A stretch of 7,409 nt of DNA, from contig JASHSO010000559.1 in assembly GCA_030038715.1 (NCBI GenBank), positions 1-7,409 on the forward strand, in the 5' to 3' direction. Shown here in pieces: positions 1-4,958 of the stretch (position 1 is the stretch's first letter; every line of letters starts with the position of its first letter). The DNA comes from Streptosporangiaceae bacterium. Its GTDB lineage: Bacteria; Actinomycetota; Actinomycetes; Streptosporangiales; Streptosporangiaceae. The translations under genes and the position numbers were made by a program. The notes under the pieces were generated by a model. The model made no database searches. It saw nothing but the letters and a program-made list of their open reading frames with translations, and had not been told where the DNA came from.

Positions 1-315
1 TTCAAGATCGTGATCCCGTCGGACGCGAGTTTCGCCTCCTACTACGACCAGGCGATCAGCGCGACGGCGCCGGACCCGGCGGCAGCCCGCTTGTGGGAGG
101 AGTTCCTGTATTCGACCGAGGGCCAGAACCTGTGGCTCGAGGGTTACGCCCGGCCGATCGAACTTTCGACCCTGGTCGCTAACGGCACCGTCGACAAGAC
201 CGCGTACGCGGCACTGCCCCCGGCCCCGAGCGGATCTCTCACCTTCCCGAGCCAGACGCAGAACGCCACGGCCGAGAACGTGGTGACCCAGGACTGGGCC
301 AAGGATGTCGGCTAG
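1..315 (+). CDS. ABC transporter extracellular solute-binding protein, C-terminal part
   Basis: This is the last 104 codons of a gene whose beginning lies left of the window; the frame is open from base 1 and stops at TAG 313-315. The segment around residues 27-57 (ARLWEEFLYSTEGQNLWLEG, then YARPIE) is the typical end of cluster-type family-1 solute-binding proteins for iron, polyamines, thiamine or 2-aminoethylphosphonate. There a helix holding the phrase 'sxEGQxxxxxxGxxRPxx' packs on the second lobe. The protein would be exported, probably as a lipoprotein, and would capture the substrate and deliver it to the two permeases that follow. The signal peptide and most ligand-binding residues are outside the window, so the ligand cannot be read from this part. 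It lies 3 bp before permease 1, as expected for the first gene of an importer operon. Confidence 0.87.
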   Translation, partial: FKIVIPSDASFASYYDQAISATAPDPAAARLWEEFLYSTEGQNLWLEGYARPIELSTLVANGTVDKTAYAALPPAPSGSLTFPSQTQNATAENVVTQDWAKDVG

Positions 316-318
316 CTC

Positions 319-1251
319 ATGGCAGACAGCATGACCGAGGTCGCGGTCCCGGAGGCGGGAGCCTCCGGGACCCGGCCCGGCCGCTTTTCCGTACTCCTTC
401 GGGCCGGCCTCCGGTGGGTTGGCGTGCTGCCATTCGGCGTCTATGTCGCGCTCGGACTCGCCGTCCCCACGATCGCGATCGCGATCGGGGCGTTCCAGAA
501 TTCCAGCACCGGCGCGGCCACCATAAGCAACATCGATACCGCGGTGCACGGCACGTACCTGACCGGCCTGGAAACCAGCCTTGAGCTGTCCGCCATCACC
601 GCGATCGCGGGGGGCATCTTCGGGCTGTTCATCGCCTACGCGATTCAGACGGCCAAGCGGGGGACCGTGCTGCGCCGGATCGTCATCACCCTGTCTGGCG
701 TGTTCGCCAACTTCGGCGGCGTCCCGCTGGCGATCCTGTTCATCGCCGCGCTCAGCACGACCGGTGTGGTGACCGGCTGGATCGCGGATGTCTTCAACGG
801 GTTCGACATCTGGAACCATGGCTTCACGTTGTACGACCTGCGTGGCGTGGCCATCGTGTACATGTACTTCCAGGTTCCGCTCATGGTGCTGGTGATCTTG
901 CCCGCGCTGGAGGGGCTGAGGCCAGCCTGGCGGGAAGCGGCGCACAACATGGGCGCTGGCACCTGGCACTACTGGCGCTACGTCGGCGGCCCGGTGCTGT
1001 TCCCCTCGTTCCTCGGCTGCCTGCTGCTGCTCTTCGGTAGCGGGCTCTCCGCCTACGCTACGGCCGAGGCACTGACCGGCGGCACGATCGCATTGACTCC
1101 GATCCAGATCGGATCACTGTTGAACGGCAACGTGCTGGCCGGGCAGCAGAACCTTGGCTACGCGCTTGGCCTGATCATGATCGCCATCATCGCGATAGTC
1201 ATGATCTTGTACACGTTGCTGCAGCGGAGGGCGGCCCGATGGCTACGATAG
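319..1251 (+). CDS. ABC transporter permease 1 (PotB/PhnU-like)
   Basis: This 310-residue integral membrane protein is one half of the channel of the importer. Hydrophobic segments are visible at about residues 36-60, 88-110, 122-145, 175-197, 225-245 and 280-302, so six helices with a cytoplasmic N-terminus. The EAA loop, which docks on the ATPase, is at about 198-230 (EGLRPAWREAAHNMGAG, then the aromatic-rich YWRYVGGP). Length and layout fit the PotB/PhnU/CysT group of binding-protein-dependent permeases. ATG 319 is 3 bp after the previous stop, with a distant AAGGA at 301-305; ATG 331 is an alternative start with no better site. Translation is probably coupled to the binding protein. The first 30 residues are Ala/Gly/Pro-rich and contain the hairpin at 345-372. 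The stop overlaps permease 2 by 13 bp. Substrate class (polyamine, iron or aminophosphonate) cannot be decided from this protein alone. Confidence 0.95.
   Translation: MADSMTEVAVPEAGASGTRPGRFSVLLRAGLRWVGVLPFGVYVALGLAVPTIAIAIGAFQNSSTGAATISNIDTAVHGTYLTGLETSLELSAITAIAGGIFGLFIAYAIQTAKRGTVLRRIVITLSGVFANFGGVPLAILFIAALSTTGVVTGWIADVFNGFDIWNHGFTLYDLRGVAIVYMYFQVPLMVLVILPALEGLRPAWREAAHNMGAGTWHYWRYVGGPVLFPSFLGCLLLLFGSGLSAYATAEALTGGTIALTPIQIGSLLNGNVLAGQQNLGYALGLIMIAIIAIVMILYTLLQRRAARWLR
345..372 (+). promoter_or_regulatory. Strong RNA stem-loop between binding-protein and permease genes
   Basis: Bases 345-356 (GGTCCCGGAGGC) and 361-372 (GCCTCCGGGACC) are perfect reverse complements, giving a 12-bp stem closed by the loop GGGA, a GNRA-type tetraloop. 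It starts 29 bases after the binding-protein stop and lies in codons 9-18 of permease 1, encoding a low-complexity Pro/Glu/Ala/Gly stretch. Hairpins at this junction in importer operons are known to protect the upstream mRNA from 3' exonucleases or cause partial termination, raising binding protein over permease. That role here is inferred. No U-run follows, so full intrinsic termination is unlikely. Confidence 0.55.
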
Positions 1252-2111
1252 CTAGCGCTGAGCAGGCCGACACTGAGGTCCCTGCGAAGGCCGGGCGGCC
1301 GCCAGGTCGTCGCCGGAGGTGGGCAGCCTGGCGCTGGGCGGTCCTGCTGATCGCGGCCGTGTTCTTCGGGATCCCGCTGTACTCGGGCCTGAAGTTCGCC
1401 GGCTTCAAGGCCTTCACGCAGGTGATTGGCTACCAGCAATTCGGCTCGGCGTTCGCGTTGTCGCTGCGGCTCGCGCTCATCGCCACCGTTCTCACGCTCG
1501 TCCTGATGGTGCCGACCTCGGTTTACGTGCACTTGCGGCTGCCGCGGACCCGCCGGTTCATGGAGGCCATCACGATCCTGCCGATCGTGATCCCGCCGAT
1601 CGTGTTGATCATCGGCGTGCTCAAGGCGGCGCCCGGCTTCCTGATCGCGACGCCCAACCTGCTCGGGCTGGAGTACGTCATCTTGTCAATGCCGTTCGCG
1701 TACCGGTCGCTGGACGCCGGCCTGCGCTCGTTCGACGTCAGGACGCTGGTCGAGGCCTCGAACTCGCTGGGCGCTGGCTGGCCGACCACGCTGTGGCGGG
1801 TGGTCATCCCGAACCTGCGCACGGCCATCATGTCGGCCACCGTGCTCACGGTCGCCCTGGTGCTTGGCGAGTACACGATGGCCAGCCTGGACAACTTCCA
1901 GACCTTCCCGGTTTGGATCGTCAACTTCGAGCAGAACAGCGGGCCGGTATCGGTAGCGGCATCGCTGCTCGCGCTCTTCGTGACCTGGCTGCTGCTGATG
2001 CTGATCGTCACGGTCGGCAGCCGCAGCGCCCGAAAGCACGGCGGGGCCCAGGTAACCCTGTTCTCGGTTGGTATCCAGCAGGTTAGCCGCACCCGAGGAG
2101 AGTCCGAATGA
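1239..2111 (+). CDS. ABC transporter permease 2 (PotC/PhnV-like)
   Basis: This 290-residue protein is the second membrane subunit and would pair with permease 1. An Arg-rich N-terminus (residues 16-32) precedes hydrophobic helices near 33-50, 70-93, 108-130, 143-158, 196-216 and 238-260. The EAA loop is at about 171-194 (VEASNSLGAGWPTTLWRVVI), the contact site for the ATPase. Start ATG 1239 has a good ribosome site, GGAGG at 1226-1230, eight bases upstream, and lies inside the end of permease 1 (13-bp overlap). The end overlaps the ATPase start as ATGA at 2108-2111. Both overlaps indicate coupled translation and fixed stoichiometry. The tail after the last helix (about 260-290) is hydrophilic. 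Family: PotC/PhnV-like; the transported compound is inferred only from the neighbouring oxidoreductase. Confidence 0.95.
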   Translation: MATIASAEQADTEVPAKAGRPPGRRRRWAAWRWAVLLIAAVFFGIPLYSGLKFAGFKAFTQVIGYQQFGSAFALSLRLALIATVLTLVLMVPTSVYVHLRLPRTRRFMEAITILPIVIPPIVLIIGVLKAAPGFLIATPNLLGLEYVILSMPFAYRSLDAGLRSFDVRTLVEASNSLGAGWPTTLWRVVIPNLRTAIMSATVLTVALVLGEYTMASLDNFQTFPVWIVNFEQNSGPVSVAASLLALFVTWLLLMLIVTVGSRSARKHGGAQVTLFSVGIQQVSRTRGESE

Positions 2112-3217
2112 CCACCAACATGGCGGCAGGCACTCAGGCCGGCGTGACCGGCCGGCGTGCTGAGGGCGCGGGCACGACCCTCAGAATGCGAGCAGTGAGC
2201 CGCTCCTTCGGCGCGGTGCGCGCCCTGGATAACCTTTCTCTCGAAGTCGCTCCGGGCGAGCTAGTGGCACTGCTCGGTCCCTCGGGGTGCGGCAAGACGA
2301 CCGCCCTGCGGATCGTGGCCGGGTTCGAGTACGCGGACTCCGGCACCGTCACCGTCGACGGCAAGGACATCTCGCCGGTTCCCGCAGCCAAGCGGGACAT
2401 GGGCATGGTGTTCCAGAGCTACAGCCTCTTCCCGAACATGACCGCGCAGGACAACGTGGGATTCGGCTTGCGGATGCGCAAGCAGTCGGCAAGCAGCCGA
2501 AGCAAGCGCGCCGCCGAACTGCTGGACATGGTCGGCCTGTCCGCGCAGGCCCGGCAGTACCCGCATCAGCTATCGGGCGGGCAGCAGCAGCGAGTGGCGC
2601 TTGCCCGCGCACTGGCTATCGAGCCCAGCGTGCTTCTGCTTGACGAGCCGCTGTCCGCGCTCGATGCCAAGGTCAGGCTGCAGCTGCGCGAGCAGATCCG
2701 GTCGCTGCAGCAGCGGCTCGGCACCACAACCCTGTTCGTCACCCATGACCAGGAAGAGGCGCTGTCGATCTCGGATCGGGTAGGCGTGATGAAGGACGGC
2801 AGGCTGGAGCAGATCGCCACGCCGGCCGAGCTCTATGAGCGACCGGCTACGACGTTCGTCGCGGAGTTCGTCGGGACGATGAACCGCATTCCCGGCAGCT
2901 ACCAGGGGATGGACGGGGTGATGGTGCTGGGCTCGGTCGTGCCTGTGCACGGCGGGCGGCCAGACGATCTCGCCGGCGAGATCGACGTGCTGGTCCGACC
3001 CGAAGGACTAACCATCCAGGCGACGCCGGGCGGCAACGGAATTGTCACCGAGCGCACCTTCCTCGGTTCGCTGACAAGGATCACCGTGCTGCTGTCCGGG
3101 GACGTCTCGGTGAAGGTGGACAAGACCAGCGCGGCCGCGACCGACTTGGTGCCGGGCGCCTCAGTTCAGGTCGGGGTGGTCGGCGGCGAGCCGGTCGGTG
3201 TGACCGCGCGCCACTAG
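2108..3217 (+). CDS. ABC transporter ATP-binding protein (PotA/PhnT-like)
   Basis: This 369-residue ATPase powers the importer. All nucleotide-binding motifs are intact: Walker A GPSGCGKTT (57-65), Q-loop Gln103 in MVFQSYSLFP, signature LSGGQQQ (155-161), Walker B VLLLDE (175-180), D-loop SALD (183-186) and switch His213 in VTHD. The segment ELYERPATTFVAEFVGTMN (241-259) begins the C-terminal regulatory part. Residues about 280-360 have the repeated beta pattern of a TOBE domain (VLVRPEGL, then TERTFLGSLTRITVLL), as in PotA, FbpC and PhnT subunits for small organic or metal ligands. The first 24 residues are a non-conserved Ala/Gly/Thr-rich leader, so the true start could be the Met at position 5, although GAGGAG at 2095-2100 fits ATG 2108. 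It is the last gene of the operon; the next gene is convergent. Confidence 0.97.
   Translation: MTTNMAAGTQAGVTGRRAEGAGTTLRMRAVSRSFGAVRALDNLSLEVAPGELVALLGPSGCGKTTALRIVAGFEYADSGTVTVDGKDISPVPAAKRDMGMVFQSYSLFPNMTAQDNVGFGLRMRKQSASSRSKRAAELLDMVGLSAQARQYPHQLSGGQQQRVALARALAIEPSVLLLDEPLSALDAKVRLQLREQIRSLQQRLGTTTLFVTHDQEEALSISDRVGVMKDGRLEQIATPAELYERPATTFVAEFVGTMNRIPGSYQGMDGVMVLGSVVPVHGGRPDDLAGEIDVLVRPEGLTIQATPGGNGIVTERTFLGSLTRITVLLSGDVSVKVDKTSAAATDLVPGASVQVGVVGGEPVGVTARH
2965..2984. repeat. Perfect 20-bp palindrome inside the ATPase gene
   Basis: CGATCTCGCCGGCGAGATCG equals its own reverse complement over all 20 bases. It encodes Asp-Leu-Ala-Gly-Glu-Ile in the C-terminal TOBE-type region of the ATPase. 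It could bind a dimeric regulator or form a short cruciform, or be a chance product of GC-rich codons. No second copy was noticed in the window. Confidence 0.4.
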
Positions 3218-3277
3218 GCGTCGGCCCGGGGTTGCGGCAGCGGCCGCTGGCCCGCCGGTTGCGGCCCCCGTGCTTGG
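3218..3277. terminator. Convergent intergenic spacer with possible bidirectional terminator
   Basis: This 60-bp spacer separates the ATPase stop and the oxidoreductase stop, which face each other. It is almost entirely G and C. A perfect 12-bp palindrome, CAGCGGCCGCTG (3238-3249), can form a 4-bp stem with a GGCC loop. The stem extends imperfectly on both sides to about 3234-3255 with two single-base bulges. There is no T-run on either side, so this would be a weak hairpin terminator of the kind common in actinomycetes. Confidence 0.3.
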
Positions 3278-4417
3278 CTACCTCTTGGCAAGAGCCTGCG
3301 CGAAGGTCTCCTCGGCGATGGCTGGGGCGCAGGTCATGCCCCGGCCGCCTGCCCCGGTCACGAGCGTGACGTGCGGTGCCAGCTGTGACCGGTGGTACAG
3401 CTCGTCGCTGGTGACCTGGCTGTAGACGCCCGCCCAGCGACGCCTGGTGGCCGGCAGCGGCACGCCGAGCAGCTGGGCCGCCCTGGCGCGAAGGTGGTCA
3501 TAGGGCGCCTCGTCGAGGTCGAAGTCGAACGGCTCGGCATAGTCGTGCGTGTCGCCGATCGTGAGGCTCCCGTCAAGGCGCTGGACGAGCAGCAACTGCG
3601 CTGCGGCAGCCGCGGCGACGCCAGCCTGCGGTCCGAGTGCTGCTCGCCCCGGCAGGTCAAATGCCGGGTAGTAGCGCAGCGAGTCACCGTCCGCCACCGC
3701 CGTGGTCAGGTTGCCGTCGAATGGCTCGGTCTGCAGCATCTGCAGCCGCACCCGCCGCAGCGGCGGCCGCTCGCATCCGGCCAGGCCCATCCCCACCACA
3801 CCGGCGTGCGCCGCGCCGGTACACAGCACGACGGCGTCGCCGCGATGCCAGCGACCGGTGTGATCACGGACCGCCTGCGAAGCAATCTCGACCGCCTCGC
3901 GGCCCGGCAGCCAGTCATAGCCGGGACCGCTGCCGGACGGGCCGGTGCGCAGGTAGTCGCGCAGGGCACCGAGCACCCGCCGCGGCTCGACAACCGCGTC
4001 TTTGCGGCACAGCAGGCCGCCAGCGAATTCCCCGCGCAGGGCAGGATTCACGGCGGTGACTGCGGCCGGATCGAGTAGCTCGAACCCGCGCTCTGCGGCA
4101 TCTGGCATGGCTGCGGCTTCCTTCAGCAGGCCGAACTCGGCATCATCGAGGGCGAGCGTGACCGAGCCCTGCGGCCGGAAGCCGGCCTGGGGGATGAGCT
4201 GGGCAATCTGACCCCACATGGTCCGCGCGCGCTGAGCCAGCGCCAGCTCCGGCCCTGGCGCGCGTCCGCTGACCCAGATCAGGCCGAAGTTGCGGACGCT
4301 GGCACCGCGCGGCGCGACCTCGCGTTCCAGGTGCACGACATCCAGGCCCAGGCTGCGCGCCTGGAAGGCGTGCATCATGCCGAGGATGCCGCCCCCGACT
4401 ACTACCACCCGCTGCAC
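3278..4417 (-). CDS. FAD-dependent amine oxidoreductase, aminophosphonate-linked type (TIGR03364-like)
   Basis: From GTG 4417 this is a 379-residue soluble flavoenzyme of the DAO/glycine-oxidase fold. The FAD-binding Rossmann motif is GGGILG at residues 8-13, with Glu31 at the end of strand two as the usual ribose ligand. Next comes SVRNFGLIWVSG (40-51), which resembles the family (TIGR03364, recalled from memory) found beside phosphonatase-like hydrolases and phosphonate importers. The closing GGRGMTCAPA (357-366) is the second flavin-contact segment. Expected chemistry is oxidative deamination of a small amine, giving an aldehyde, ammonia and peroxide. A 1-hydroxy- or N-methyl-2-aminoethylphosphonate substrate is inferred. 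GTG 4417 is preferred because GGGAGGAG (4433-4426) precedes it at proper distance and the protein then begins directly with the FAD strand. ATG 4462 would add 15 Arg/Gly/Ala residues. It is convergent with the importer and probably has its own promoter. Alternatives are a sarcosine- or D-amino-acid-type oxidase. Confidence 0.93.
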   Translation of the reverse strand: MQRVVVVGGGILGMMHAFQARSLGLDVVHLEREVAPRGASVRNFGLIWVSGRAPGPELALAQRARTMWGQIAQLIPQAGFRPQGSVTLALDDAEFGLLKEAAAMPDAAERGFELLDPAAVTAVNPALRGEFAGGLLCRKDAVVEPRRVLGALRDYLRTGPSGSGPGYDWLPGREAVEIASQAVRDHTGRWHRGDAVVLCTGAAHAGVVGMGLAGCERPPLRRVRLQMLQTEPFDGNLTTAVADGDSLRYYPAFDLPGRAALGPQAGVAAAAAAQLLLVQRLDGSLTIGDTHDYAEPFDFDLDEAPYDHLRARAAQLLGVPLPATRRRWAGVYSQVTSDELYHRSQLAPHVTLVTGAGGRGMTCAPAIAEETFAQALAKR

Positions 4418-4425
4418 CGCAGATG

Positions 4426-4433
4426 CTCCTCCC
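4426..4433 (-). promoter_or_regulatory. Ribosome-binding site that fixes the oxidoreductase start
   Basis: On the minus strand this reads GGGAGGAG, close to the anti-Shine-Dalgarno complement, and ends 8 bases before GTG 4417. The in-frame ATG at 4462 lies upstream of it and has no comparable site, so the GTG is the better start. Confidence 0.7.
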
Positions 4434-4474
4434 GCACGGCGCTGCCGCCTGCGACCAGCCAACGTCTGGGCTAG

Positions 4475-4504
4475 TCAATACCGCGTTGCTGAAGAGCAGG
4501 TGAA
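4475..4504 (-). promoter_or_regulatory. Possible promoter of the oxidoreductase gene
   Basis: In the gap upstream of the oxidoreductase, the minus strand has TTCACC (4504-4499), 18 bases, then TATTGA (4480-4475), in one of the few less GC-rich patches here. A TTGACT (4478-4473) also resembles a -35 box but has no clear -10 box downstream. Matches to consensus are weak. The site is proposed mainly because a stem-loop just upstream (4511-4536) suggests that transcription starts anew. Confidence 0.22.
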
Positions 4505-4510
4505 CGCGGC

Positions 4511-4536
4511 GCCACTGGCACCCGGCTACCAGCGGC
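4511..4536 (-). terminator. Stem-loop terminator after the MutS-like operon
   Basis: On the minus-strand RNA, GCCGCUGG (4536-4529) pairs with CCAGUGGC (4518-4511) over 8 bp, including one G-U pair, around a 10-base loop. It begins 4 bases after the TGA of the small gene (4543-4541). No U-run follows, which is normal for actinomycete terminators. It separates the MutS-like operon from the oxidoreductase gene. Confidence 0.5.
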
Positions 4537-4540
4537 CCCG

Positions 4541-4918
4541 TCACGGTACGGGTGGCGGGGACTGCGTGCCCCGGCGTCGCAGCAGCACCGGCAGCCGGAC
4601 CCGCAGCAGCTCCTCGGCTGCGCTGTAGCGGCTGGTGCCGACCCACAGGCGCCACCGCTGATCGGTGTCGGGGCTCGGCCGCTGCCGCCGTGTTCGGCGT
4701 GGCGTGACCGCGAACGGAGGTCGGGTCGGCGCCGCGTGGGCCGGAACTCCGGCATCCTCCAGTTCGGCCAGCAGGGCAGGCACGAGGTCGGCGTCGACGT
4801 CTACGATTGGCGCCCATCCGGTGTCGGTGAGGGCATTGCTGTAGCCGTCGGCCGGCAGCCACCACAGCCGCCAGAACCTGCCCGGCTGGCGTAGCGGTCG
4901 CGATGCCGGCGCCGACAT
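4541..4918 (-). CDS. Small uncharacterised protein linked to the MutS-like pair
   Basis: I do not recognise this 125-residue protein. Visible parts are an aromatic segment FWRLWWLPADGYSNAL (15-30), then a strand-helix-strand pattern, APIVDVDADLVPALLAELED (36-55) plus AGVPAHAAP. A basic, disordered-looking linker follows (about 66-87, with RRTRRQRP), then RWRLWVGTSRYSAAEELLRV (88-107), a second strand plus helix. This could be one small alpha/beta domain; there is no signal peptide or membrane segment. Its codons end mostly in G or C like those of its neighbours, which supports real coding. The ATG lies 8 bases after the stop of the MutS-like gene and lacks a clear ribosome site, so translation probably depends on reinitiation from upstream. 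The start region is covered by an inverted repeat (4921-4935). It likely works with the two ATPases; its function is unknown. Confidence 0.72.
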   Translation of the reverse strand: MSAPASRPLRQPGRFWRLWWLPADGYSNALTDTGWAPIVDVDADLVPALLAELEDAGVPAHAAPTRPPFAVTPRRTRRQRPSPDTDQRWRLWVGTSRYSAAEELLRVRLPVLLRRRGTQSPPPVP

Positions 4919-4920
4919 GC

Positions 4921-4958
4921 CCGGGCCTAGCCCGGCACGGCCGACGCCGGCCGTGCCG
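4921..4958 (-). promoter_or_regulatory. Two overlapping hairpins at the MutS-like/small gene junction
   Basis: CGGCACGGCC (4933-4942) and GGCCGTGCCG (4949-4958) form a perfect 10-bp stem with a 6-base loop, lying in the last codons of the MutS-like gene. CCGGGC (4921-4926) and GCCCGG (4930-4935) form a second 6-bp stem with the stop codon (4927-4929) as its loop. The stems share bases 4933-4935, so they partly exclude each other. The second ends 2 bases before the ATG of the next gene and could hide its ribosome-entry region. A role in partial termination, RNA protection or translational control is inferred. Confidence 0.5.

Noticed and set aside
470..487. Three tandem CGATCG units in permease 1
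   Set aside because: They encode alternating Ile-Ala in the first membrane helix using favoured codons; three units are too few to call a functional repeat.
1319..2086. A 255-codon plus-strand frame inside permease 2
   Set aside because: It is a shifted frame of the permease, with Arg/Ala/His-rich composition and no membrane helices or motifs.
1523..2092. A 189-codon minus-strand frame opposite permease 2
   Set aside because: It is an antisense shadow of a strongly supported gene, with no recognisable domain.
2137..2153. A 6-bp inverted repeat, GGCCGG/CCGGCC, early in the ATPase gene
   Set aside because: It is short and fully explained by GC-rich Gly/Ala/Arg codons; such repeats are expected by chance here.
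3392..4078. A 228-codon plus-strand frame opposite the oxidoreductase
   Set aside because: It is antisense to a protein with intact FAD motifs and has no domain or ribosome site that would support it.
4418..4462. A 15-residue N-terminal extension of the oxidoreductase from ATG 4462
   Set aside because: The extension is Arg/Gly/Ala-rich with no ribosome site, while GTG 4417 has GGGAGGAG at good distance and starts at the FAD-binding strand.
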